A stretch of DNA of 64,000 nt, taken from positions 1 to 64,000 of IMG/VR virus record IMGVR_UViG_3300010288_000001. The stretch is one strand, 5' to 3'. Below are positions 9,056-16,277 of the stretch, one piece after another. The stretch's first letter is position 1, and every line of letters starts with the position of its first letter. The position numbers and the translations under genes were made by a program. Source of the DNA: a virus. The notes under the pieces were generated by a model, which saw only the letters and a list, made by a program, of their open reading frames with translations, was not told the origin of the DNA and searched no databases.

Positions 9056-9334
9056 TCAAGTTCCATAGGTACCCCAATCAGGCATAACAAATTCCCTGTC
9101 AATTTCCTTGAGCTTCATCTGAAGCTCATAAATCTCATCACCGAATTCTTCACGGTTCTCGGGGCCGCAAGTCCAAGCCCAATAACGTGCAGCGACTCCG
9201 GGGTAACCCGATTTACGCAGACGGCAGGCAACAAAGGATGATTCACTGTTGGAATAAGACCTGGTAGGGTTCTCAAGCTGAGCCTTCATAGCTTCGATAA
9301 GAATTTGACGAACTTCCGATTCGGTCTTGTCCAT
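9056..9334 (-). CDS. Hypothetical protein
   Basis: The start at 9334 (MDKTESEVRQ) is preferred over 9352 because GAGGGAAA lies directly upstream. The product of 92 residues has a helical N-terminus and a Trp/Cys-containing centre (ARYWAWTCGPEN). It has its own early promoter at 9359-9386. No family recognised. Confidence 0.6.
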   Translation of the reverse strand: MDKTESEVRQILIEAMKAQLENPTRSYSNSESSFVACRLRKSGYPGVAARYWAWTCGPENREEFGDEIYELQMKLKEIDREFVMPDWGTYGT

Positions 9335-9358
9335 AATGTTTCCCTCATTCATGCCTAC

Positions 9359-9386
9359 ATTATAACATAGGTTCTGTGCTTGTCTA
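9359..9386 (-). promoter_or_regulatory. Early-type promoter
   Basis: Minus strand TAGACA, 16-nt spacer, TATAAT. It drives the gene starting at 9334 and lies back to back with a late-type box on the plus strand at 9393-9400. Confidence 0.7.
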
Positions 9387-9392
9387 GTACCT

Positions 9393-9400
9393 CATAAATA
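9393..9400 (+). promoter_or_regulatory. T4-type late promoter box
   Basis: CATAAATA, one base from the T4 late consensus TATAAATA, 29 nt upstream of the start at 9430. It is the only plus-strand unit inside the minus-strand replication block. Confidence 0.5.
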
Positions 9401-9429
9401 TTCTGGTGAATTTATCTTAGGTCTTCTCA

Positions 9430-9798
9430 ATGGAACTTGCACTCGACTTAGGCAATACCTTACAACATCTGCCAGCATCTTTGAGCTTCATAGTCAGCCT
9501 CGGAATCTTAATTCTGGGTGTCTGGCTTAAGATTAAAAAAACCGATGTTGAAGAAAAGAAAAATCAAAGCGACATCCAGATTGCTCAAGTTGAAAGCTTG
9601 ATGCAACAAATTAAGCTTCTTAGCGACGAACTTGACAGAACTAGAAAACAGCTTTCAGATCTGCATATACAGAATCTTGAGCTTATGGAGCAACTACGCG
9701 AAGCAAACAAGCGCATCGACGAATTGGAGCGTGCCTTGGCACAAGCATATCGTCACGAATCAAACTTGGGGTTCCACCACAACAAATTGGCGGGTTAA
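9430..9798 (+). CDS. Membrane-anchored coiled-coil protein
   Basis: 122 residues: one transmembrane segment (residues ~13-34, LPASLSFIVSLGILILGVWL), then a long charged coiled coil (~38-108). The architecture, size and late promoter would suit an inner-membrane spanin or another late envelope protein, but there is no specific motif and no overlapping o-spanin gene. It is isolated on the plus strand and converges on, and overlaps by 39 nt, a minus-strand gene. Confidence 0.6.
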   Translation: MELALDLGNTLQHLPASLSFIVSLGILILGVWLKIKKTDVEEKKNQSDIQIAQVESLMQQIKLLSDELDRTRKQLSDLHIQNLELMEQLREANKRIDELERALAQAYRHESNLGFHHNKLAG

Positions 9799-9972
9799 TT
9801 CAAGCTTAGCAAGCTTGAATTGATATTTCGTAATAAGAGGATGATGGTCTGGATCGGCTACATTGTCACCAAACATCTCGACCATTTTCTCTATGATTTG
9901 ATCTAAGGTAAATGTGGGCTCTGGCTTAGGATCAACGATTTCAACCCAAGGATAAGGATTCGGTCTAAACAT
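9760..9972 (-). CDS. Small hypothetical protein
   Basis: A 70-residue product beginning MFRPNPYPWVEIVDPKPEP. The ATG at 9972 is preferred to an upstream in-frame TTG. Its last 13 codons overlap the end of the convergent plus-strand gene. Function unknown. Confidence 0.5.
   Translation of the reverse strand: MFRPNPYPWVEIVDPKPEPTFTLDQIIEKMVEMFGDNVADPDHHPLITKYQFKLAKLELTRQFVVVEPQV
9797..9821. repeat. Perfect palindrome in convergent gene ends
   Basis: AATTCAAGCTT, AGC loop, AAGCTTGAATT: an 11-bp stem without a clear T-run. It includes the stop region of the plus-strand gene and lies inside the minus-strand frame. It may terminate or separate convergent transcripts. Confidence 0.6.
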
Positions 9973-10013
9973 GTTCTTCAATGTGCTTATATTTTATCTC
10001 ACGTTTTTTGTCT

Positions 10014-10202
10014 TTATGTTTGCCCGCTTTTTTGGTTTTCGCTGGCACGACTAGATGGTTCCTTGGCTTGGGAACCTTCACCTTCATTGTTTCCTTTTGC
10101 TTTGCCACGTTTAGCTCCAAAGATTCGATCCCAACCTTCTGAATAGGCTTTGTCGTCTCGTACTTTACGAGGCGCATCGCCCTTTCCTGCTTCATGCACC
10201 AT
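10014..10202 (-). CDS. Small conserved phage protein (GKGDAPR type)
   Basis: 62 residues starting MVHEAGKGDAPRKVRDDKAY and containing EGWDRIFG, a motif common in short phage proteins of unknown role. The start is fixed by AGGAGG 8 nt upstream. The C-terminus is hydrophilic and low complexity. An overlapping alternative frame (9965-10195) is rejected. Confidence 0.7.
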   Translation of the reverse strand: MVHEAGKGDAPRKVRDDKAYSEGWDRIFGAKRGKAKGNNEGEGSQAKEPSSRASENQKSGQT

Positions 10203-10228
10203 CCTGCTTTCCTCCTTCAATCAATTTT

Positions 10229-10305
10229 TGGTGGGCCGACTGGGATTTGAACCCAGGATCAACGGCTTATGAGGCCGCTGCTTTAGGCCACTAAGCTATC
10301 GGCCC
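10229..10305 (-). tRNA. tRNA with CAT anticodon (Met or Ile2)
   Basis: A complete cloverleaf on the minus strand: acceptor GGGCCGA / TCGGCCC, D arm, anticodon arm GCGGC-CTCATAA-GCCGT, T arm CTGGG-TTCAAAT-CCCAG, discriminator A and an encoded CCA. CAT cannot separate elongator Met from lysidine-modified Ile by eye. Its first 10 bases are also the last codons of a small membrane protein gene. Confidence 0.93.
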
Positions 10306-10445
10306 ATTTTCCAAGCTTTACGCTTTTCAATCTTTTCGCAGACAATTATGCCGATCAAAGAAACAATAATAACCACACCGCAAATAACCATGACGTCATT
10401 CCATTTGCCGGGTTCTTGCATCCACATAATGAAGTCTTTCAGCAT
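10296..10445 (-). CDS. Small membrane protein overlapping tRNA 5' end
   Basis: 49 residues: MLKDFIMWMQEPGKWND, a transmembrane helix (VMVICGVVIIVSLIGIIVC), then a basic tail. ATG at 10445 has GAGG upstream. The last codons, GGC CGA TAG, are the first bases of the tRNA, so processing of the tRNA would destroy the mRNA end. Confidence 0.65.
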   Translation of the reverse strand: MLKDFIMWMQEPGKWNDVMVICGVVIIVSLIGIIVCEKIEKRKAWKMGR

Positions 10446-10477
10446 TTTACTGTCCTCGTTTGCTTGTTGACGTCTTT

Positions 10478-10505
10478 ATTATATGAAGTTTTTGCGACTT
10501 GTCTA
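10478..10505 (-). promoter_or_regulatory. Early-type promoter
   Basis: Minus strand TAGACA, 16-nt spacer, TATAAT, 33 nt upstream of the small membrane protein gene and the tRNA behind it. Confidence 0.7.
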
Positions 10506-10588
10506 CAAAAAATTAGATAGTTTGTAAAAATTCTTGTGACTGTTCTTGCACCTTGGCTTATGTTTCCTTGCCAACCTTCTTTTCTCGT

Positions 10589-10813
10589 TCAGATTTGACC
10601 TTCTGGAGTGTTTTGCACTACGAAACTTAGGTTCTTGTCCTTAGACATCGACATCGCCTTCTTTTTGGATTTACGCAGGTCTTTCTTGAACTTTGCCTTG
10701 GTGATGAAATTTGCAGGATGGCACAGATACTTTGTGCCCATCTGCTCAATCATTTGTTTGACACGCGCCTCGTTACGAGCTTGAAGTTCTTTGAGAGCTT
10801 CGTCTTGAAACAC
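10589..10813 (-). CDS. Small basic hypothetical protein
   Basis: 74 residues starting with GTG, with GGAGG 9 nt upstream. A helical N-terminus is followed by GTKYLCHPANFITKAKFKK and a lysine-rich stretch, so nucleic-acid contact is possible. Its promoter and leader form one copy of a duplicated cassette. Function unknown. Confidence 0.6.
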   Translation of the reverse strand: MFQDEALKELQARNEARVKQMIEQMGTKYLCHPANFITKAKFKKDLRKSKKKAMSMSKDKNLSFVVQNTPEGQI

Positions 10814-10877
10814 GATCTAGGTCCTCCGTTCAACAATGACTGCATTATAAGGCAAGAATCACATCATGTCTAGGATG
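10800..10877 (-). repeat. Duplicated promoter-leader cassette, copy 1
   Basis: Contains -35 TAGACA, 17-nt spacer, -10 TATAAT, leader, Shine-Dalgarno and start codon. It is nearly identical (about 70 of 78 positions) to 33135-33212 on the plus strand. The -35 box lies in the last codons of the upstream glycosyltransferase gene. Confidence 0.85.
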
Positions 10878-11719
10878 CTTGCGGATTTTTTCTTGGGGGC
10901 TAGAACTTGTCGTGGGATCTTGTAGCGATCGGCGAAACCTGCCCAATCTAGGTTCCCGTTCTTGGTTCCCACTCCCAAAGTCGGTAGGATCGCCTTCAGA
11001 GTTTCAAATGATTGCTTTCTGATTTCAGGGCTCTTGCACCAAGAGCTCGACGTCCACCCCATGTCCTTTCGGACGGCATTCATCAAAGAATAGACACCCT
11101 TGCCCTTTTTCGTGAGGTTAAGACCGAAGGCAACATCTTCTCCCATGATAACCTTACCTGTCTTTTCATCAAACCAATCATTATAGAAGAATGGCTCTTC
11201 ACCAAACTTCTTGAAATTTCTAATGAACAAACAACATCCTGAGATGTTCGGACGACGCTTGAAGATTAGGTTGTTAGCTAGCACATCCTTCTTTTCGGCA
11301 TAGAAAGCACTGAAAGGTGTTTGTGTAGGATTCAAAGGCTCAAATACATCTACACCTTCTAGGCTTTCAAGAGGAATGTCTTTTAAGATTTGAACAAGGT
11401 TGTCACTATCACAATACTTCTCACCCTCATAGAGAACAATGTCGTTGTCCATCAACAAACAAAAGTCTTCATCCGAATCATAAAAAGCACGGAGCAAGAC
11501 GTTACGAGCGGGCCCGGGCCTATCGGTTTCGCCTCGGGTATTGACGATATACTGGACGTCCTTTCGGAAGTCGTCTTGTTGATATCCTTGGGCATACACC
11601 AAGACGTTCAAACCCTTAGCCAGCCAATAGTCAACCTGTTTGTTATGAATCTCAAGGCGCCTGGCCTTGAGAGAATCATTAGGCAGGTATGAGATGATGT
11701 AAGCGGTATTAAACAACAT
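10859..11719 (-). CDS. Glycosyltransferase, GT-A-like
   Basis: 286 residues with a GT-A layout: the N-terminal strand AYIISYLPNDSLKARR, a DxD metal motif in LLMDNDIVLY (Asp91, Asp93), and a later GEDVAFGLNL acidic segment near 195. It starts 11 nt inside the end of the QueC-like gene, the last of five overlapping genes that begin with a DpdA-like base-exchange enzyme. A role in adding sugar to modified phage DNA is an inference from this context; donor and acceptor are unknown. Confidence 0.7.
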   Translation of the reverse strand: MLFNTAYIISYLPNDSLKARRLEIHNKQVDYWLAKGLNVLVYAQGYQQDDFRKDVQYIVNTRGETDRPGPARNVLLRAFYDSDEDFCLLMDNDIVLYEGEKYCDSDNLVQILKDIPLESLEGVDVFEPLNPTQTPFSAFYAEKKDVLANNLIFKRRPNISGCCLFIRNFKKFGEEPFFYNDWFDEKTGKVIMGEDVAFGLNLTKKGKGVYSLMNAVRKDMGWTSSSWCKSPEIRKQSFETLKAILPTLGVGTKNGNLDWAGFADRYKIPRQVLAPKKKSASILDMM

Positions 11720-12629
11720 GGGTGACTTGAGGAGGTGCGTCTGGATTGTGGGTGCTTGTCGAGGTCTGGTCTTGGTTCATTTCCGTTTGATTAGGCCCGG
11801 ATTCTTGAGGAGTTTCTTGTAGAACTTCTTCCTTAGCTTGAGTAGCCCCATCCGTATAAAGCTCCAAAATTTCCTGCAAAGATTTTCCGCTGTGGTTTCG
11901 GATTAGAGTGGGGATGATCTCTTCCCTACGGAAGCGGTCATAATGGGAATCGTCTTGATTGATTTCAGCAACAATCAAATCGTGGATCAGCTTGCGGTTC
12001 TCGGGGGCTGTCCAAGGATCAACGTTGTAGCTTTCTTCCATGTTTAATTGAGGGAAAATGCCTGCACGGCGCAAACAAACGCCGCAACGACCACAATTTC
12101 CTGCTTCACCGCTCATGCATGAACTCGATGCGAGAATCTCTTGTTGCATACCGTTTTGGCATGCCCACCTTGTTACTTGCAGCTTACCCCACTGGCGTTC
12201 TACGAAAGGAAACACCACCTTCACTTTTCCGAAGGGCGATAGAACATAACTAAGAATATCGTTCTGTCGATGGAGATATTCTAGGTTCTTGTCGGTTGCT
12301 TGGTCATGGATTTCACCCATGAGCGCGCCCATCCAAATCTCGTCAGGCAGATACTTACATGCAGCGATTGTAGCAAACATCATGTTCCTACCAGGAATGA
12401 AGATGTTATTCATGGCGTTGCCCGCCTTGCCTTTGCCTTCGGCTTTGAACCAAGTCATATCATGGATGTGTGCGCCCGGCGGCAATTGCGCCTTTTCTTT
12501 CCAAGCGTAGTCGTGTCCAATGTCAAAATATACGGCGATCACCTCATTGCGAATGTCCTCTTTCGCTAGACGCCACATCACTGTAGAGTCAAGACCACCA
12601 CTGTGCAAAACAACAATCTTCTTACCCAT
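11709..12629 (-). CDS. queC: 7-cyano-7-deazaguanine synthase, QueC-like
   Basis: Makes preQ0 from 7-carboxy-7-deazaguanine using ATP and ammonia. The PP-loop HSGGLDST is at residues 9-16 and the zinc site C171-x7-C179-x2-C182-x2-C185 matches QueC, with RNMMFATIAA between. At 306 residues it is longer than typical QueC (~230). The extra C-terminus ends in a Gln/Thr/Pro-rich low-complexity tail (from ~265). Operon neighbours point to DNA modification rather than tRNA queuosine. Confidence 0.9.
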   Translation of the reverse strand: MGKKIVVLHSGGLDSTVMWRLAKEDIRNEVIAVYFDIGHDYAWKEKAQLPPGAHIHDMTWFKAEGKGKAGNAMNNIFIPGRNMMFATIAACKYLPDEIWMGALMGEIHDQATDKNLEYLHRQNDILSYVLSPFGKVKVVFPFVERQWGKLQVTRWACQNGMQQEILASSSCMSGEAGNCGRCGVCLRRAGIFPQLNMEESYNVDPWTAPENRKLIHDLIVAEINQDDSHYDRFRREEIIPTLIRNHSGKSLQEILELYTDGATQAKEEVLQETPQESGPNQTEMNQDQTSTSTHNPDAPPQVTHVV

Positions 12630-13104
12630 TTGCTACCCCATAAACATCTGAATTCATCCGGAAAAGACCCCTGTCACCTTCCTGCATTTTATCATACTTT
12701 TCGTAGGGGAACACAATCCAGTCGTCTGTTTTCAAACACTGCATAAGGAAGTTCTTCTCATACTTCCCATCCACTAGCACTGGCATGAAATGCCAATCGA
12801 CTTCTGGAAAGCCCTTCATGAACTTATATAGCTCGGCATGAGTACGACCCTGCGCAACAAGGTCCTCCACAAACAACAGTTTGCCCGCCTTCTTCTTGGC
12901 TAGGATCAAACGAGGTGTAGAATATGCATCATTTGATGGGTAGTAAACACCCACAGGTAAGCGAAGTTGTTTTGCAATGTAGTGCGCAGCGGTCAAACCA
13001 CCACGAACCACAGCAACGATTTCATCAAACCCGTATGCTTCAATCTTGGGAATCTGCTCATCTAACAGAGCAGTCATTTCCTCATAGGTTATAAAACGTT
13101 TCAC
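12622..13104 (-). CDS. Type I phosphoribosyltransferase
   Basis: 160 residues. The PRPP-binding loop is LLFVEDLVAQGRTH (~96-109) and the N-terminal VAVVRGGLTAAHYIAKQL resembles the xanthine/guanine PRTase opening. It starts with GTG after GGGAG and overlaps the upstream HAD gene by 23 nt and queC by 8 nt. It may salvage a purine or handle a modified base or nucleotide in the deazaguanine pathway; the substrate is not predictable from sequence. Confidence 0.85.
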   Translation of the reverse strand: MKRFITYEEMTALLDEQIPKIEAYGFDEIVAVVRGGLTAAHYIAKQLRLPVGVYYPSNDAYSTPRLILAKKKAGKLLFVEDLVAQGRTHAELYKFMKGFPEVDWHFMPVLVDGKYEKNFLMQCLKTDDWIVFPYEKYDKMQEGDRGLFRMNSDVYGVANG

Positions 13105-13486
13105 TTAGAAAGCTCCCGAAATGATAAACACGACAATATGGGCAATGCTTTTTCAAATACTCAACCTGCTTTGCATCTGATTCAATGAAAATCCTGATGC
13201 CGTTCTGGTTAATTACACTTGCCTTGTACTCTGCGCCTTGCCTATGATCTGGACAATCATGAAACAAACGATACGGGGGATTGCTTGCAAGGTTTTTGCT
13301 AATCCATGCTTCAGTGTAGGGTCTATCTGATGAATTTCGACCAGTCACAATGACATAGCTTCCTTTTGGAACAAAATTGGCATACGGCTCTGAAGCACGC
13401 ATCTTAAGAAAATCTTCAAGAGACATGCCATCAGGCCAGTACAAATCGGAGATTAGAACTCCGTCAAGATCATATCCGATGCTCAT
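13082..13486 (-). CDS. HAD-superfamily hydrolase
   Basis: 134 residues. Motif I is GYDLDGVLI at the N-terminus, motif II Thr is in VIVTGRNSS (~46-54), and a late acidic site lies in FIESDAKQ. It is short, with little cap, like small nucleotide phosphatases. It shares an ATGA overlap with the DpdA-like gene upstream. It may dephosphorylate a nucleotide intermediate in the same pathway (inference). Confidence 0.8.
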   Translation of the reverse strand: MSIGYDLDGVLISDLYWPDGMSLEDFLKMRASEPYANFVPKGSYVIVTGRNSSDRPYTEAWISKNLASNPPYRLFHDCPDHRQGAEYKASVINQNGIRIFIESDAKQVEYLKKHCPYCRVYHFGSFLSETFYNL

Positions 13487-14808
13487 TCGAAAAAATCATC
13501 CAAGGTTGTATGACCGTTACGAGAAGGCTTGCTATTGAGGAAACGGCCAAGATGGGATTCCCAATATTTGTAATCCTCAAGGGTTTTTACTTTACCTAGC
13601 TCATTATAGACGTTCCGCTTGGTCTTGTCAATATACTTGATCTTAGACTTCGGCTCGGTTACTTCTTCATCAACCATCTCATATAGGATTTCGTCATCAT
13701 GAAGTGCATCTTCAACGTGCTTGGTGAAGTTGTAAATACATGAAATTGCATGCGCCACGGTTGACATGATTAGCGGAATCCGTGAAGGGTTCGTCTTGGT
13801 ATATTCTTTTGGCTTGGCGTTCATTAATGTGAAGAATTCATATCCGTTCTTACACCATTGGGTTAGCTCTGGTAGCAAAGACACAATGTCTTCATACACC
13901 TCATCATACGCTGGAGTGTATTCACGATTGTAGACGATCTGATATTGACGGCCTGGCTTCTTGCCGTAGTAATAGCGACCGTAGATGTTCATGCTGGTAT
14001 GGGTTGTTGAATCGTAGGACACTAAGGTATCCTTGAACAAACCCGATTTCACAAACACCAACGTAGGCACAAATCGCTTCATTGCACCCACACCCAACAT
14101 ATGAAGATGTTTCTCTTTAATGTCAAAGGGAATCTGGGTGAACCAGAACGCCTTCTTCACTTCTTCCAATTCACCGACGCCTAGAGCAGGTGAACCAATA
14201 GCGATACCTCCAATCACTTCATGCATGTTTTGTGGAATCTCCTTAAACAGGATATCCGACCAAATCATAGCAGTCTCTAGACAGTTCCCTTGAATGATCG
14301 CCAATGGGCGGGTCGATGACTTGTTATCAAGGAATGATTGGATCTGCTCGGTAATGTTTCGAGCGGTTGCCTTAGCGCAAGGCTCAAGACGAGACCTATC
14401 AAATACTTTATTGCTCGCATCTTTCAGCTCAGACTTCTGCACCAAGGTATAGACTGGGATTTCGTCAAAAGACATAGCCACATCTGAATACCTACCTTGG
14501 GTTTCATAGATTTCTTTTTTGATCTCAGGCGTCACAGCAAGGCCACGAGAAATCATCTGAAGGCCACCGGAGTCCGAATGAACATCATAGACATAAGGCT
14601 TGATGGTCTCTTGAATCTGTGGGCCCATCTTCTTCTCAGTGAATGCATTGAACAGCACACTGAAGCGATGGCCGTTGACGTTATCCAAACGCTTTAGCCA
14701 CTGGCCTGTCAGGTCAACAATTTCCTTGCTCTTAAGAGCATCCTTGTAGAGGAACTTGGCAAATTGAAGACCCGACGCCACATAGTTCATTCTATTATTG
14801 TGTAGCAT
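13483..14808 (-). CDS. dpdA: DpdA-like tRNA-guanine-transglycosylase-family protein
   Basis: Phage DpdA enzymes exchange guanine in DNA for a 7-deazaguanine. The transglycosylase fold is visible through DVHSDSGGLQM (residues ~75-85, catalytic-type DSGG), MSFDEIP near 111, IGGIAIGSPALG near 199-210 and the second-Asp region VSYDSTTH near 266. At 441 residues it is longer than bacterial Tgt. The start has AGGAGA just upstream. It opens an operon with HAD, PRTase, QueC and glycosyltransferase genes. Confidence 0.85.
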   Translation of the reverse strand: MLHNNRMNYVASGLQFAKFLYKDALKSKEIVDLTGQWLKRLDNVNGHRFSVLFNAFTEKKMGPQIQETIKPYVYDVHSDSGGLQMISRGLAVTPEIKKEIYETQGRYSDVAMSFDEIPVYTLVQKSELKDASNKVFDRSRLEPCAKATARNITEQIQSFLDNKSSTRPLAIIQGNCLETAMIWSDILFKEIPQNMHEVIGGIAIGSPALGVGELEEVKKAFWFTQIPFDIKEKHLHMLGVGAMKRFVPTLVFVKSGLFKDTLVSYDSTTHTSMNIYGRYYYGKKPGRQYQIVYNREYTPAYDEVYEDIVSLLPELTQWCKNGYEFFTLMNAKPKEYTKTNPSRIPLIMSTVAHAISCIYNFTKHVEDALHDDEILYEMVDEEVTEPKSKIKYIDKTKRNVYNELGKVKTLEDYKYWESHLGRFLNSKPSRNGHTTLDDFFE

Positions 14809-14821
14809 TGGGTCTCCTTGG

Positions 14822-15487
14822 TTAAGTGGCTTCTAGAGCCACGGCGTATTGCATTGTACCGTCTGCTTTCTTGAAAGACGAAATGCCTTTGTCTGAAATT
14901 TGAACAACATAATCACCCGGGATGAATTTCAGGTTCTCTTGCTTGAAGAAGAACTTGAATGGCTTTTCTTGAGCCTTGTCAGAGACCTGAATCTCAAAAT
15001 CGTTTGAAGAATCGTTTTTACGATCCTGAACGATTAGGCTGATGCCTTCATCATCACCCACAACCACAACGTCACTCACACCCAACACTCCTGCAGCGCG
15101 AGAGATTTTTGTCAGGATTGCCTCTGTAACGGTGAACTCCACAGAAATGTCATCAGGCATCTTGATGGACTTTGTGGGATGCACAATCAGAGCCTTGTTT
15201 GAATAGAAATACTTGACGCCCCCGCGCTTGGCACCCTTCTCACGAATCACGACCCACTTCTCGCCAAACTCCAATTCGGGATTCTCGAACAGTGACAACG
15301 CTGAAAGGAATTCGTTGAGGTTGTAAATCGCAAACTCTGATGGAAAAGTTTCCTCAACATCGGCCTCGGCTAGAATGTTTCGGGCTACTGCCATCGTCGC
15401 AAGCTTCTTACCAGGTTTGACAACAATTGACTGATTGATAGTTGCGAAATTCTTGAGAACTTCGATTGTACGCTTGGAAAGTTGCAT
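14822..15487 (-). CDS. 45: DNA sliding clamp gp45
   Basis: Trimeric processivity clamp and the mobile enhancer of T4 late transcription. 221 residues (T4: 228). It begins MQLSKRTIEVLKNFATIN, a recognisable gp45 opening, and has the IVVKPGKKLAT and YNLNEFLSAL blocks. Together with gp33 and gp55 in this window it completes the late-activation set. The clamp-loader genes 44/62 are not seen here. Confidence 0.95.
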   Translation of the reverse strand: MQLSKRTIEVLKNFATINQSIVVKPGKKLATMAVARNILAEADVEETFPSEFAIYNLNEFLSALSLFENPELEFGEKWVVIREKGAKRGGVKYFYSNKALIVHPTKSIKMPDDISVEFTVTEAILTKISRAAGVLGVSDVVVVGDDEGISLIVQDRKNDSSNDFEIQVSDKAQEKPFKFFFKQENLKFIPGDYVVQISDKGISSFKKADGTMQYAVALEAT

Positions 15488-15539
15488 TATGTTACCTCAT
15501 GAAAGATTTTTTGTACAACACTTTTGAACCTGTATTGTA

Positions 15540-16277
15540 TCAGGTATTTAGCTCGGGGTCAAGGACTTCTTCGACTGTCATTCTCTGTCTAACCAAACTT
15601 TTTAGCCAAGACATGCCTCTTGGAAGGAACCCGTCGCCGAGGCCATGTTCGATTGCATCGGCAGCGGACATGTAGACGTCATTATCACGCAACAGGTGCT
15701 TCTTGATATACTTCTCATCCTTGCCGGTGCATTCTTTGTAGACACGCATGATTCGGTCAATGATGAGCTTGAACTCTTGTTGGTGTGAAAGGTCATTCAC
15801 CCGAACAGAGTAACGAGCCGCATTGAAGGTTGCATTGTGCGAAAGGATTGAACAGTTCTCGGATATGAAACGTTCTGCGCCAGTCATGAAAATGATTAGA
15901 CCAGCGGATGCCACCTTACCCCATCCGATGGTGCGAATAGGAATTTCACTCATACGAATGGCATCAATCAATTTCATAGCCGAATGGAGGTCGCCGCCCT
16001 CGGTGTCAATGAAAAGGTTAATGACGTTCAAATCCAGTTTCTTGTCACTTGACAAATTTGCCCCGACAATGAAATCCACAATCGGATTGACCGTCTCAGC
16101 GCATACAGGGCCATTCAGTTGGATGATTGCAAACTTGTCAAACACCGAAACCGATGTCTGCTCATCTTCAGAAACAACTTCATCAAGAGTTTCTTCATCT
16201 TGATCTAGATTTTCATTTGTTGTTTTGATTCTATCCCACATGGTTCGGAGAATATATTCTGGTTGTTTGGAAATCAT
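15540..16277 (-). CDS. ClpP-like serine protease
   Basis: 245 residues with a ClpP fold: strand plus LFIDTEGGDLHSAMKLIDAI, catalytic Ser124 in GKVASAGLIIF and His147 in ILSHNAT. The Asp is probably in the LRDNDVYMSAADAIEHGLGD region. It lacks a signal peptide and has an acidic N-terminal extension of about 45 residues. It may work with a host or phage Clp ATPase, or be a regulatory or structural protease. Its start abuts the gp46 stop. Confidence 0.88.
   Translation of the reverse strand: MISKQPEYILRTMWDRIKTTNENLDQDEETLDEVVSEDEQTSVSVFDKFAIIQLNGPVCAETVNPIVDFIVGANLSSDKKLDLNVINLFIDTEGGDLHSAMKLIDAIRMSEIPIRTIGWGKVASAGLIIFMTGAERFISENCSILSHNATFNAARYSVRVNDLSHQQEFKLIIDRIMRVYKECTGKDEKYIKKHLLRDNDVYMSAADAIEHGLGDGFLPRGMSWLKSLVRQRMTVEEVLDPELNT

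Noticed and set aside
9965-10195. Alternative frame over the GKGDAPR protein
   Set aside because: The 10014-10202 frame has a strong Shine-Dalgarno site and a recognisable phage motif.
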